Origin: Orbilia blumenaviensis
Lineage: Eukaryota; Ascomycota; Orbiliomycetes; Orbiliales; Orbiliaceae
Direction: 5' to 3'
Assembly (NCBI GenBank): GCA_036872755.1
Contig: JAVHNS010000001.1
Span: 3,038,001 to 3,102,000 of the forward strand
DNA length: 64,000 nucleotides
Positions 33,746-45,369 of the stretch are shown here, in pieces. The position numbers were made by a program, and so were the translations under genes. Each line of letters starts with the position of its first letter. The first letter of the stretch is position 1. Under the pieces are notes generated by a model. That model was given only the letters and a program-made list of their open reading frames with translations. It did no database searches and was not told where the DNA came from.

Positions 33746-36222
33746 TATTCAAATATTAGAGACATTAAATTTATAAATTAGATATAAGTCCGGTGTAGTT
33801 TCAGTAAGAATATTGACAAATAATCAGATGCTGATTTCGGCATCGATATTCACATGAACAGCACCGTTTGTAGCCGTATAGTATACTAATATAACCATCA
33901 AGGCTCTGAAATTTCAAACACGCACCTAAAATTATATTAAATAAAATCCCTCATCTTAAATCCCATTAGAGCCGCAAGTTGTGAGACTCAAATCGCGATA
34001 TCGGTACATGACCCCAAGATGCATCAATATGTGTTTATGAGTGTAAATTTTGATCGAATCGGCCTTAATACCTCTCGCCCACTGCGAAAATGGGTCTTGA
34101 AACTTGTTTACCAATTTTCTTATAATATCTGCATATATATGCCTACGGTGGGACTAGGCATCCAGAAATACCGATTACATTGTTTGTTTTAGAGCGGGTA
34201 GGGAATCCATGTTCCTTCGCCTAGTACACGAAGTGAATAGTAGACGTGGAGCGATATGCGAGCCTGTGCCGCCATCACATTTACCTATCCATTGGATCCA
34301 AGACCAGTTCATTCGGCTGAATTCATACACTTATGAAGGCAGTTAGACATGTGTTGAAGCTGTTGTAATTGGTTTCAATGAAAGGCAACACAAGCCGGCA
34401 ACTTCAACAGGCGCTCAGGCATCCATGTTCAGTTACACCAAACCACCTACCGGCCGTACAAGTTGTATTGTTGCTCCGACTAATATTGTGAGACGATTTT
34501 TACATCCAAATGTCACTTCCAAAGCCACTAAACTTGGGCGATGGAGGAGAAACGGTTGCTCTGGTTTATCGTGGTGCACATCTGGCGCGTATTTGAATCC
34601 CGCTCAATTGCTCTAATCGATGGTCGTTGGGGGCCCAGGGGCTTCACTTTGGGAGTATTGCTTCGACAGTTCACCTGGACGAATCGGATTTATGGAAGAC
34701 TTGGCCAGTGCCCTTTGTGTATCAATCGCTACATGCACATGAACATGTGCATCTGCAACGGCATGCAGTCAATTTCCAACATCGCGTTGAAAATTAAAAT
34801 GAGATCCAATTACCAGGCGCAGTCAAGCTCAAGCCGACAAGACCACAAGCACGAGCTTATATCATTATCCATACCCGTATGGAGCCGCTGCCGCGAGTCA
34901 GCATCGATGCATCAATCTTACAGAGTATACCTCCCCTGACCACGATACCACTTGCAGCAGTTCTAGCCGCATGTGGACAAATATTATAGAAACCAAAGAT
35001 TCCAAGGAACCAAAAAAACATATCTCCGCGATCGATATAATATATTCGGTGCTGACCACATCCTAGAACAGAATTCAACCGTTGGAAGTGCCGGGACCAG
35101 GGCCCACAACAAGGCGAGATGCCAACGCTCCATGCAATTTCGGCAAGTGGCAATGATTTACCTGCGGTTCTGCGATATCAAACTACCTGTGGACTAGGAT
35201 CCAATCAACCATCCACTCGTATCAACGATGCGCGACCACTGAAATATTCAAGATCTTGCAAGGGAAAGCAGAAAAGCTTGCTAACTGGACCAGGTTGAGC
35301 CGTGGGGGATATAATACCAATCAATATCATATCCTCACTTTTTCCAGAATAGCAGACAGGCTTGGGCAATATATGCATGGGTTTATAGGCGACTATTTGC
35401 ACTGCAATGATGCTGCTCCTTGTTGCCGTCGGGATGCCCTAGCGTCATTACCGTCTTTAGAAGAGAAACTCTGGGCCGGTTTCAAGAAAAGGAATGTTTT
35501 GTTTTTTTCTGCAGATTGATGAATAACGTAGCAGATACTCTGTTAAATACTCCACCTGGCGCACTAATAACCGTTAATGTCTTGAATTTTTTCCTGCCTT
35601 TCGATTTTGAAATTCCGACTTTTGATCTTTTGGAGCGGGCTATTCACTTCGTTGTTTCCAACACCCCCAACACTGACAACGCGAGAAAAAAAAAGACGTT
35701 GAGTTGACGACGATTTGGAAAGAGCCCTGTCGAACTAACGACAACGGGACCGCTGTTGCATACATAACTGCCTAATTTGTTCTAGGCGCCCCACAGGAAG
35801 AGCATACACCAAAACAAGTTACAGGCAGCCAGGTTGATTCAATAATAATAATACATCCAAACATAGAGGCTCGATTCCAGTTGTGCCTATAGTCGGTTGT
35901 ACAAAATTTCTCGACTATTACATCTCACAATTGCAATATTGTACCATTAAATCTACCGATCTGGATATCTTCTATCGACTATAGTTTGATTCAATTTCTA
36001 AGAGGGAAAAAGGAGGAATATATCGTTACCAGCGACTTTAGATATCCCGATCCCTTTTTCCTGTCTAGAACGAGTTTTAAACGTTCTCTTGTTTGGAAAA
36101 AATACGAATACCCATTCGGCCAGCTTATGAACAGACTTCTCCGGCGGGAAGGTCGCATCACATTATCCTAGGCACAAAATTGAAGGGCAAAGGGGCTTGA
36201 AGGATCATCATACCGAGTAAAT
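33746..36222. other. AT-rich intergenic region with no supported gene
   Basis: Frames at 34425-34616, 34541-34939, 34973-35197 and 35256-35707 were read and have no domain, signal peptide or family likeness. The sequence should hold the 5' part of the kelch gene. I looked for an upstream exon coding for a signal peptide and did not find one. Nothing else is recognised. Confidence 0.35.
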
Positions 36223-38447
36223 ATGCCGACTCTCTACGGAGAGGAGCATGCGCTCTTACGCCGGGCGACAGGCGACTTATGTACAGTCATAAATCAAGCC
36301 AGTATGTACCCTTTTCTCGCTTCATTGAAATATACATACGAATACATTCGAAAATTATTACTAACTGTTGCGGTGATGTCAAGCTGCAATTATTGGCGGG
36401 AAGCTTTTCTATGCTGGGGGCACATACACTTTCACAGATGGCAACATCCAAGTCCGGCGTATGTACCCCGAGATCATATCTATAATTCTACCAGTAGCAT
36501 CCCATTAACAATAACAATACACATAATCTAGAGCGCAAACTCTTCTCGATAGACCTAACCTCATCTGTCACCGCGCACACAACAATAAAACCCAACATTT
36601 ACAAATCCATCGACACCCCGAACGGCTTTCCCGTCAATTCCGACGCAGGGATAGGAATCTACACCAACACCACAATATACTTTTATGACCCATCGACATC
36701 TAACTCTGCGATATGGACATATAACGTACAAACCGAGGAATTTAAAGAGATTAATATTGCAGATGAGCAAAATGTTCCGGAGCAGGTGTTTGCAGGTGGG
36801 TGGGCGAGTGATCCGGCGACGGGTCTAATGTATTATACGGGAAGTTATAGAAATTCACAGAAGAGAAAGAGAAGGGATATTGATGGCCCAATTAATGGTG
36901 CAGTGGAGGAGTTTGCATTGGAGAAGAGGGCGCCTACGAGGCCTTGGATGCAGATTTTGGATGCTAGTGAAGGGGATGATAAAGCCAAGTGGTTAGAGGG
37001 GGCGGGGCGAGGACCGACTTTGTTATATGGAACTCTGCAGTATGTAAGATACGGGAGGAAGGGAATTTTGGTGGGATTTGGCGGGGTTGATGTAAGTTTT
37101 TATATTCAAAGAGGGTTCATTGGGATAGGGTCTGACAAATGCGTAGCCCGACGACCACAGCCAGTTCGCGGACCCGAATGTTGGATCATACAGGGACATG
37201 CGGGATATCTTCGTTTTTGACATTGATTCCCAGCAGTGGTAGGTCTCGCTATTGCACTCCTTTGATAGACTTGCTGGGATGCTTACTAGTCGACCATTAA
37301 ATTATAGGTTCACAGTACGGGCCACCGGTGGGAACGGACCAAGAGACGTCCCCGATGGCCGTCTAAGCTTCTGTTCCGGTGTTTCAGCGGCCCCGGACGA
37401 TTCATCATTCCAGATCACCATCTACGGCGGCTACAAACTCTCCAACATTGCAGCTACAAATCGTGTGCATGTTCTCACCCTTCCAACTTTCCAATGGCTA
37501 GATGTAACACCCGTCGACCAGCGGCTAGGGGACGACCGATGGGGTAGGCAGACGTGCAAGTGCGCAATGTGGAACGATGCGCAGATGATTGTTCTTGGTG
37601 GACAGATCCAGGGAAACAATGCAAGGAATAATACGCCAGTGAATACCGGAGCGTGCAATGCGACACACCCGCCGTTGGTAGTACTCGATACCACGGTTTT
37701 CGAGTGGACAGACGAGTTCAATCCTAATCGGTCGTATAGTCAACCCAAGCAGATCTACGATCTAATCGGTGGAGAGTGAGCGTTCTCCAGCTCCCCTGAA
37801 ACTAAAAATTATGAATTGAAACTAATATAGTGAATTTGTGTCGTTCTAGTTGGCGAGGGCTCGCTCGAACCAAGCAGCCGCCTGATGGGTTTGATAACAC
37901 TGCATTAGAAGATATATTCGCCACGACGGTTAGAAGAATAGACCAACCCACTGCCTTCGCAGCGACATCGCCAGATCCCACGTCTTCTCCAAGCGGCGGT
38001 CCAAATAATAATAATAATACTTTAGAAAACCCGCAAGATACATCAGGCCCCAATACTGCGGCAATTGCAGGCGGTGTAGTGGGTGGCTTTTTAGGAATTG
38101 CATTAATCGCCGGCTTGATCTGGTTTTTCTTCGTCAGAAAGCCGAACACAGAGGAAGTACCGGATATACCACTAGCAGTGGGAATTGCGCCGAGTGGAAG
38201 GTCCGCGATGATGAGATATGAGAAGCCAGAGCTGGATGGGAGCAGCCAGCAGCCATTGACAGGGGTTAATGCTAATGGGGAGGTGTTTGATCCACTCAAG
38301 CAAGATCCGCAATCTGGGCGAGAGGTAGAATTACCCGCGGATGAGAGACCGAGGCCGGGAATTGAGAGGGCATTGTCGAATGGGCGGTCGGTCTACGAAC
38401 TGGACGGTGGGGAGACAAGGGGCGAGCTGCCGGGGCGGAACATATAA
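36223..38447 (+). CDS. Kelch-repeat single-pass membrane protein, 6 exons, probable frameshift
   Basis: Exons are 36223-36301, 36385-36458, 36532/36534-37091, 37147-37238, 37308-37775 and 37850-38447. The ectodomain has kelch-type blades: AIIGGKLFYAG, SIDLTSSVT, GILVGFGGVD, DDHSQFADPNVGSYRDMRDI, VFDIDSQQWFTV, ITIYGGY and MIVLGGQ. A Ser/Asn-rich stalk, a transmembrane helix (AGGVVGGFLGIALIAGLIWF) and a cytoplasmic tail follow. In exon 2, after KLFYAG, the expected TYTFTDGNIQVR lies in the next frame. A fifth G in the run 36417-36420 would restore it and fit the acceptor at 36531. As sequenced, only an acceptor two bases later keeps the frame open. The gene also lacks a visible signal peptide, and ATG 36223 is only a fallback start. 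Related proteins are surface-exposed with no settled function. Confidence 0.65.
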
Positions 38448-39477
38448 CCCTTCCATCTAATTTCCTTATAACCCTTCCCCTCCTTGAAGGCATCGATCAC
38501 ATTATTGCAAATTGAGGTGTGCATATACATGAAGTATACGATATTCATGGATTGCGAGAGCACCCGGATGCAATTGTCATCGAATGGTCCGACATTTTAT
38601 ATATTTTATTATCTGTACTCTATGCCAGTTTCTTAGCGACATTATACCATTTGTATATATTTCTTCTAATACCTGATCTTGATATTGATATCGATTAACA
38701 TTCCCCGCAATTGCAAAGACAATCTAGATTCATACAAATTAGTAATTCCGTTATCGCACTTCCCCGGATACGTCAAAAAAATGTCGGAACTAAATCGGGA
38801 TACCATCACATTGGCGGGATAATAACAATACCCTATGACATCGGCTTTAATTAGCAGTCTCAGCTCAGTATTAATACTCCTAAGTTAAAAGAGAGAAAAA
38901 ACTTGGTGGCGAGGAGCACCCTCGGCTAGTCGACTCGCCCCAGCCTGAGCTCTCTGTGGGGAATGTCCGACCGTTTGTGCTGACACCGCGGCCAACCGAA
39001 GCTGGCCCATTAACAATGAAGTATCTCGCAGCCACGATTTGGTCACGAGTTACCTCTGATCCGGGGCATCGCATGGAAGCTGGCAGATGGGAAGCTAATG
39101 TAGGAGGAATGCTTAGCCAGATGAGGTTTTGGTTGAGGTTGTGCCTGCCAATCTTGAAGAATTGAATTAAATTCTCTACGGCCGCCCTACTTGGTATCTT
39201 TTTTTTTTTCCATCTCTCTCTTCGTTCCCTAGGTATCGATTAATTTCCAGACCACTATCCTTCTTTTAAATTTTTGCTTGAATCTGTGCTTTTGTAAATT
39301 TCATTTCTTGAGTTTAGTACTAAACGGTTTTTGATTTTTCTGGCTTTGAAGAAGAAGTCCCGCATGTGATCCGAGGGCAGCTGTTCAGCCGACGTCACTT
39401 GCCCTGATTAATTTTTTTTATCTGTTCGGCTGTCGCCCTCGCCTGCTTCTTCCTTTTCTCCCTTTCAATTCTCCAAG
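38448..39477. other. Intergenic region with the LEU5 promoter
   Basis: AT-rich without a supported frame. A T-tract at about 39200-39209 and pyrimidine-rich sequence at 39440-39475 probably mark the promoter and leader of the carrier gene. A GACGTCAC word (about 39392-39399) resembles a bZIP (CRE-like) site; its use is unknown. Confidence 0.35.
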
Positions 39478-40910
39478 ATGAACGTTAGCATGCCGCAGTC
39501 CCACGATGGACCACCGTTATTATCCCCGCTGAAACCAGAAAACGACTCCAAGAATGCTCCTGCACCGTCTCCCAGGCGGAAAGAACAATCGCTCGACTTT
39601 CTAATCCGTAGCGGTCTGGCGGGCGGTGTTGCCGGTTGCACTGTACGTACCGTACCCGAAAAAATAGTAAACATCCACAGCGAAGATTCGGATAACTAAA
39701 GATAAAGAAAAAACAAACAGGCGAAAACCCTTATCGCTCCTCTCGATCGTGTAAAAATCCTCTTTCAGACTTCATCTCCGCAGTTTCAGAAATATACCGG
39801 TTCCTGGTTCGGCTTTGGCAATGCCGTGCGCCTTATCTACCACCAAGATGGCTTCATAGGGTTGTTCCGAGGCCACTCGATGACCCTCGTGAGGGTGTTT
39901 CCCTACGCCGCAATTAAATTTCTGGCATACGAGCAGTACCGAGCGATATTGATTTCGAGCAAGGAGCAGGAGACGGTGATCAGACGGTTATTGAGTGGTT
40001 CTTTGGCCGGTATGCACCCGAATCTCGTATCTCGCCATGTATACATGTATGCCGATGCTCAGAGAGACGATATATTAATTGACGATCGATATATTCATAG
40101 GCGTAACATCTGTGTTCTTCACATATCCGCTCGAATTAACACGTGTCCGACTTGCCTACGAAACCAAAAAGAACTACAAAACCTCAATCACAACCATATT
40201 CCGTCAAATCTACCAAGAGCCACCACCGTCCCGAATACCATTCGCATCCCTCCCACAGTCCGCGAATCCTGCTTATAGCATTGCTCGCTCTGCTGCTGCA
40301 ACAGCGGCTGATGCTTCGGCAGTTACCTACGATGCCCTACCTCATCAAGTCAGATCTCCGCTGTCTGGTATCGCAAATTTCTACCGCGGTTTCCTTCCGA
40401 CGATCCTTGGAATCCTCCCGTACGCCGGTTGCTCATTCCTGGCACACGATTTGATGGGAGATCTCCTCCGTTCGCCCCAATTTGCGAGGTACTGCGTTCG
40501 ACCAAATACAGGAGTGTCTTCAGATAGCAAGGAGCCCTATAGTCACTCCCAGCGGTCGAAACTTACGACTCCGGCACAGCTATTCGCTGGCGGGGTTGCA
40601 GGGCTGCTTGGACAAACTGCTAGCTATCCGCTCGAAATCATCAGGAGGCGGATGCAGGTCGGTGGGGCTGTTGGAGATGGAAGAGCATTCAACGTAGCTG
40701 AGACTGCGAAGATTATCTTCAGAGAAAGAGGGTTCAGAGGGTTTTATGTTGGATTGAGTATTGGGTTTGTGAAAATTGTGCCGATGACTGCGTAAGTGCA
40801 CCCCCCCCAAATTTGCGCATAACAAATTGAACACATACTAATTGCGATGCACATTATACAGAACATCTTTCCTAGTATGGGAGAGGAGCAAATCTTGGCT
40901 TGGGATTTAG
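39478..40910 (+). CDS. LEU5: Mitochondrial carrier, Leu5-type coenzyme A transporter, 4 exons
   Basis: Exons 39478-39642, 39721-40009, 40101-40791 and 40862-40910 give 397 residues, all in phase. Three mitochondrial carrier repeats are present, each with its PxD/ExxK/R signature: [24 protein letters not shown] and [12 protein letters not shown]. The first repeat starts [13 protein letters not shown]. Between repeats 2 and 3 there is a long loop with [14 protein letters not shown], a length typical of Leu5 relatives. Leu5 and human SLC25A42/Graves-disease-protein homologues are linked to CoA accumulation in the mitochondrial matrix. The protein sits in the inner membrane with six helices. The last exon is short (16 residues, [15 protein letters not shown]) and restores the expected carrier C-terminus. 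Exact substrate assignment rests on family likeness. Confidence 0.87.
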
Positions 40911-41499
40911 AGGGTAAAAAGCACTGGACTGGAGTCAGGCCGTTATGTTATTATGAATTCTATGTATACCTACCCCCCAATTCTTGCTACTTTTGCGGGC
41001 GTTCCCTGGCTATTCTTCTTATCTGCTGTTTTTTGCTGTATCTGCACGCCCCAGCCGCTGCTACTGGTGTAAAACATCTGCTGGCCTCCGGTCTTGAGGT
41101 CTTTTGTCTATTTCCGGGGGAGTTTTTTGATATCAAGTCTTTTATAGTGTAGTACCATGGAATATAAACGCAGGGATTCTTCCACTATAACAACTAGAGA
41201 TAACAGATGTTCCGCACGAACTGCACGAACGCCGTGGAAACTGTTTAGAATGCTCTCGTATTTGCTATAGTATATTATTTCTTTCGTAAATTGCTAGGAC
41301 TATTTAAACCCTGCGCTCCCCCTGCGCTCTCTTCTGATTCTTCTTCTTTCCTACACCATCCTGCACGTTCTCTGTATTATGCCCATAAATTCTCTGGCCT
41401 GCGCTCCCCAGAATCTTATCTATCTATCTATCCAAGTTATCTGTCTATCTACAAACAGATATAGCTATCGATAGGTGGATTTTATCTATATCCTTGCCT
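40911..41499. other. LEU5 3' flank with a short TATC repeat
   Basis: No gene supported. Four perfect TATC units lie at 41417-41432, with further imperfect CTAT units to about 41452. The region should include the LEU5 3' untranslated end. Confidence 0.4.
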
Positions 41500-43361
41500 G
41501 CTTCGACGATACCTTTCCAAGAAAGGTCGGCATGTGGATATACTTCCCTTTTCAGAAGACCAACATGATGTGGCTTATATGCCTAGCATCTCATGGTCAC
41601 GTAGTTTCAGAGGGTCATACTTTCTTTGCAGGTAATACCTTTTCCACTAAATTTCGTGAGGATACCAAGTTCTAACATATCATTCCTTTATTAGTTTTGA
41701 CACTGTAAAAGATTTAAGTATTCGAAACTATGCTTCTTCGCGATGGTTGTTACACCTTGGCTCGGGCAGCGGTAAGTATCATCTCTTGCCGATGCATCGT
41801 TTAGAGGATTCGTATATTCATTAACAAACCATATTAGGCTTTCTCGAGACGAAAGTCATCAATGAGATACCCGATATCTCTGGCTTTTCGTACCGCTTGT
41901 CCTATGCCACCACTTCAGTATCATTTGGGGGGGGTGGGGGGTGCAGGAAGTATACATATATCTACATATCTTTTCTACGCAACCTCGTCACCCTAAGGCT
42001 GATGCCCCATCGAGGACCTCCGTCAATGCTGCGCTTAAAATCCTGGAAGCGTTCTTTCGACCGACTTCTTGGATACATACCCTTCGGAAGAGGAAGGGGA
42101 GAAAATAATTGTGTGGTAGCCCGATGTCTGGGACAAGTACCACGCATCGGTTGGTTATATACATGATGACTACGGCGTGGTTAGTGCTATGACCAAGTCA
42201 TGTATATGAGTTCTATAATGAATCATGGCTCGTTTGGGCCGGCTGCGCGTTCGTTGACGGATATTGGCGTTGCGGGAAAACTCGAAAATGTCTCTCACGT
42301 TTACGCCTTTTTGACGTCCCGGATCTTCCTTTTTGGTAGAGTAAACCGGAAATCCCTTCGTCTGTTCTTAACCGACATCACTTTCCCATGATGTCGGCTT
42401 CTTGATCATGGTGGATATAACTTCGCCGCCATCCCATCCTACCGGTGCATAATGTGTATTATGTGGTATATGATACATTTTTCGATTCTACCCGACCGGA
42501 CGGATATATATCGCCCACTTTTCTGGGTTCTTTCCATGTATGCCTTCGGGGCGTTTAGGCAGCTTCGCGGGGGGAAGAAGAAGTTCACTGACTATAAGGG
42601 TCGGTTGGTTTGGAATGTTTAGAATATGGTTTTATATCCGCTCTTTTGATTCCATTCCGATATTCTTTCTATCTACACCAACACGGACGGCCCGCGGCCT
42701 TCCTTCGAATTTATCCGGAAAAGTTTTCATCGGTCATACCAAGTCGCCTTCGGGAAACTGGGTTCACTGGATGAGCGAACCCACGACGAAAAAAGTTCGG
42801 CATTATCGGATCTAAAGCTGGGATTTGGTATATATGAGATTATATATCAACCAAACGCCGCCGCAGACGGGTGTCGCGACGTGTCCCGATCTCGATCGCG
42901 GGATGGTTTGAGGACCCCTGAAAGAGGATCCCGCATCAAGGGCATCAATTGAGACGTTCGATGTGGAAGGAAAAGGGTTACATATTCCTAATTCGGGCGT
43001 TTTGCTCGGCCGAACCTGTTGCGGTCTTCAGAAAGACCAACTGCATACGGTCCTACGTATGTGGTGCTCTTGGATACCATGGAAGCTATGGATTATGCTT
43101 AGTGGGAATTCTCTGACCCCAAGTCCCAGACGTCCAATGGAACAATCCCCTGGAGCCTCGCTGGCACAACACGCAGCCAACGTCATGAATACTGGTTGCG
43201 TATCCCTAAAGATTTCGTCTTCGGCCTTTTCTATTCCTTGGGCGCTATATTGTATACGACAATGCTTCCTTCCAGCAACCCACCCTAGAATGAAGGATTA
43301 TATTCGGAGTATATACACAGCACTTTGGAAGATCGGCGCTGTCGAGGGATTTAGGTCATAA
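41500..43361 (+). pseudogene. Decayed coding region of unknown family, spread over three frames
   Basis: I do not recognise the protein. Runs of protein-like sequence follow each other along the plus strand but in changing frames and with stops. Examples are HVDILPFSEDQHDVAYMPSI (about 41540), SRWLLHLGSGS-GFLETKVINEIPD with a plausible intron at 41773-41838, YPSEEEGEKIIVW then PDVWDKYHASVGYIHDDYG (about 42080-42190), EFYNESWLVWAGCAFVDGYW (about 42207), YTNTDGPRPSFEFIRKS (about 42680) and WSLAGTTRS then EYWLRIPKDFVFGLF (about 43155-43240). Neighbouring frames read as random. This pattern fits a former gene with several indels and stops, more than a gene with many introns. A 9-bp hairpin (CCGACATCA/TGATGTCGG, about 42374-42400) and a G-rich run (41929-41942) lie within it. 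The window does not show what disabled it. Confidence 0.45.
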
Positions 43362-44113
43362 AAGCACAGCAGGCTCTTAGAGGGAGTGGGAAGCGTTGCC
43401 TTCCAGACCATAATTGCCCTGGGGTGGCTATGACGGCGAGAGATAAAAGACCCTTAGCGGTTCTTGCTATTTAGAACCCTCTCAACTATGGGATCTCTTT
43501 ATGGCGTCAACATTCATGTTCCTTCGTAAATGTATACATATAGATAAATAATATACTCCTGGCTGCTCTATGGAAATGGAGTTCATGTACATCATCAGTC
43601 TAGTAGTATATTAGTATATAATGCTTTCTTGAACTCGAAATCAACAACCTCTAATAAAATTTGGTCTGCTTCATGAGCTTGGAGTGGCTCAAGGGCCTGG
43701 ATTACATGTTTGTATAGTTTTTGTGATACTGGATTGGCACTTTGGAGGGTGAAGTTCACCCAGGGATTTATATCAATTTATGTTGTATTTTGTGTGTTGA
43801 CCCGGTGTATAAGGCGGACCAGACCGTGCGCGCGTAGCTATAGTCATAGTTATCATGCAGTTGGATCACATTTCTACCCGAAATAGATGTAATGGATAAC
43901 CTTCTCAAGGGTATACTAATTATATTTTGCTATTTGTTGATTGCTGATGAGTTTAACAAAGGCGTAGACGCTCTCAAACATAACTCCAGGTATATACAAG
44001 ACTAAATAAAATCGACAGCGGCCTCCCATGATACTATGTACGGAGCAGATTAAAAGACGATATAAACTGTAAACCAGGTAGACTGGTCTCGTAGGTAGAC
44101 TAGACTATGATAT
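43362..44113. other. Intergenic region, no features seen
   Basis: AT-rich sequence between the decayed region and the 3' end of the F-box-like gene. No frame, RNA arm or repeat of note. Confidence 0.35.
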
Positions 44114-45369
44114 TTAGTCTGCAGTACTCATAACCACCAATCTTCCCTTCTCACGTGTCCAAAAGCACTTATCTCCCAGTTTTGCAATCTTATACTCTTG
44201 TTCCTTTTCCTCGCTCCCAACATCCCTATTACACTTCTCTAGTTCTGCTTTGATCGCCTTCTCGAATATCAAATGCAAATCCACTGGTGTTACGAGTGAG
44301 TATTTCCATTTACCCCTAGTCAACGGCCATGCCATAGCAATAAGACGCTTCACATTCTTCTCTGACGGACGCTTAAACTTCTTCCGCTTAATATCCGCAT
44401 AAACATCCCCCCAAGCAGCCGTGTTCTCATAAGACCCATAGTTAGGATCGCTGGGACCGTATGACTCCAACACGGTCAATATCCTAATCTTGACGTTAAG
44501 ACGTTTCCCCGCTGGGTTTAAGACTGGCTTTAGACGGGCGACGAGGGGCATTAGTACTGTGCGTACGTTTGAGCGAGGTTCTTCTCTCCAGTCTTCGTCG
44601 CCGGTGCGGGTGTCTATTACGTCGATGTGGATTTTTCGGAGGACGGGGCGATAAATCGAGGCCGGGAGGAGTTCGGATTCTGGGTTTTGGATTGGTGGGA
44701 AGGTGCGGCCGAGGTAGAATTCTTGGACTTCTTGGAATTCGCGGACACTGTTTTTTTGGAAAATAAGGGTTAGAAAAATCACACTCGAACGATGATACAC
44801 TATGGGGAAAGAAGGGATGATGTTACTGTTACTTACTGTTGATCCGGATGATAAAAGAAGTTGACCCGATCCCACAAGGTCTCGTAATAGACATCATACC
44901 CGCCCTTCTTAGAAGGGAACTTCATCGAATAAGTCGGCCGTCTAATAATAATCCTTATCGGGAAGGTATTTTCCCTATAAAACATCCTCGCAGCCTCCTC
45001 ATGAATCTTTCTATTAACTCGAAAGATCGCAAGATTTAATTTTGGTCGTTGGAGTTTGACAAATGGTGCAGCAGAACGGACTGCGCTTAGGGGTTGTTGG
45101 AACTGTGGAAGGAAGTATTTGGCAGTTGAGGCGAGTGGTTGAGGGTCGAAGAGGACGAGATAGGAGTATATTTCGTCACGGATCTCGCGGGGGAGTCGTA
45201 GGAAGGGAAAACCACGCGCATGGGGGGGTTGTCGGGAGGGACCTGCTGCGCATGCGCTACTACTGCTACCAGCACTACTGCTACTGCTACCGGCGCTGGT
45301 GCTATTGTTGGGAAACTTGAATGTTTCCATGGATCGAGAGTTTTCCAGTGATCGGGATAGGAGCGTCAT
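44114..45369 (-). CDS. F-box-like (2EXR-type) protein, 2 exons
   Basis: Exons 45369-44837 and 44747-44114 give 388 residues; the intron is GTAAGT...AACAG and keeps phase (DQHVREF). A Ser/Ala-rich N-terminus (SSSSSAGSSSSACAAG) precedes FPFLRLPREIRDEIYSYLVL. That is the conserved LP-E-R-I-Y-L signature of the fungal 2EXR/F-box-like family, followed by LAIFRVNRKIHEEAARMFYR, the usual second half of the motif. The C-terminal half (for example VLRKIHIDVIDTRTGDEDW) has no catalytic motif that I can see. Proteins with this N-terminus are abundant in filamentous ascomycetes and mostly uncharacterised, and a role as SCF adaptor is only suggested. An alternative start is the internal Met at residue 14 (METFKF). 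Confidence 0.75.

Noticed and set aside
34425..35707. Series of short frames upstream of the kelch gene
   Set aside because: Read on both strands, none resembles a known family or a signal-peptide exon for the kelch protein.
41417..41452. TATC tetranucleotide repeat as a mobile-element or CRISPR-like repeat
   Set aside because: Only four perfect units with no spacers. This is a simple microsatellite.
42373..42401. 9-bp stem-loop (CCGACATCA/TGATGTCGG)
   Set aside because: Within the decayed region, not followed by a T run, and hairpins of this size occur by chance. Not called a terminator or regulatory element.
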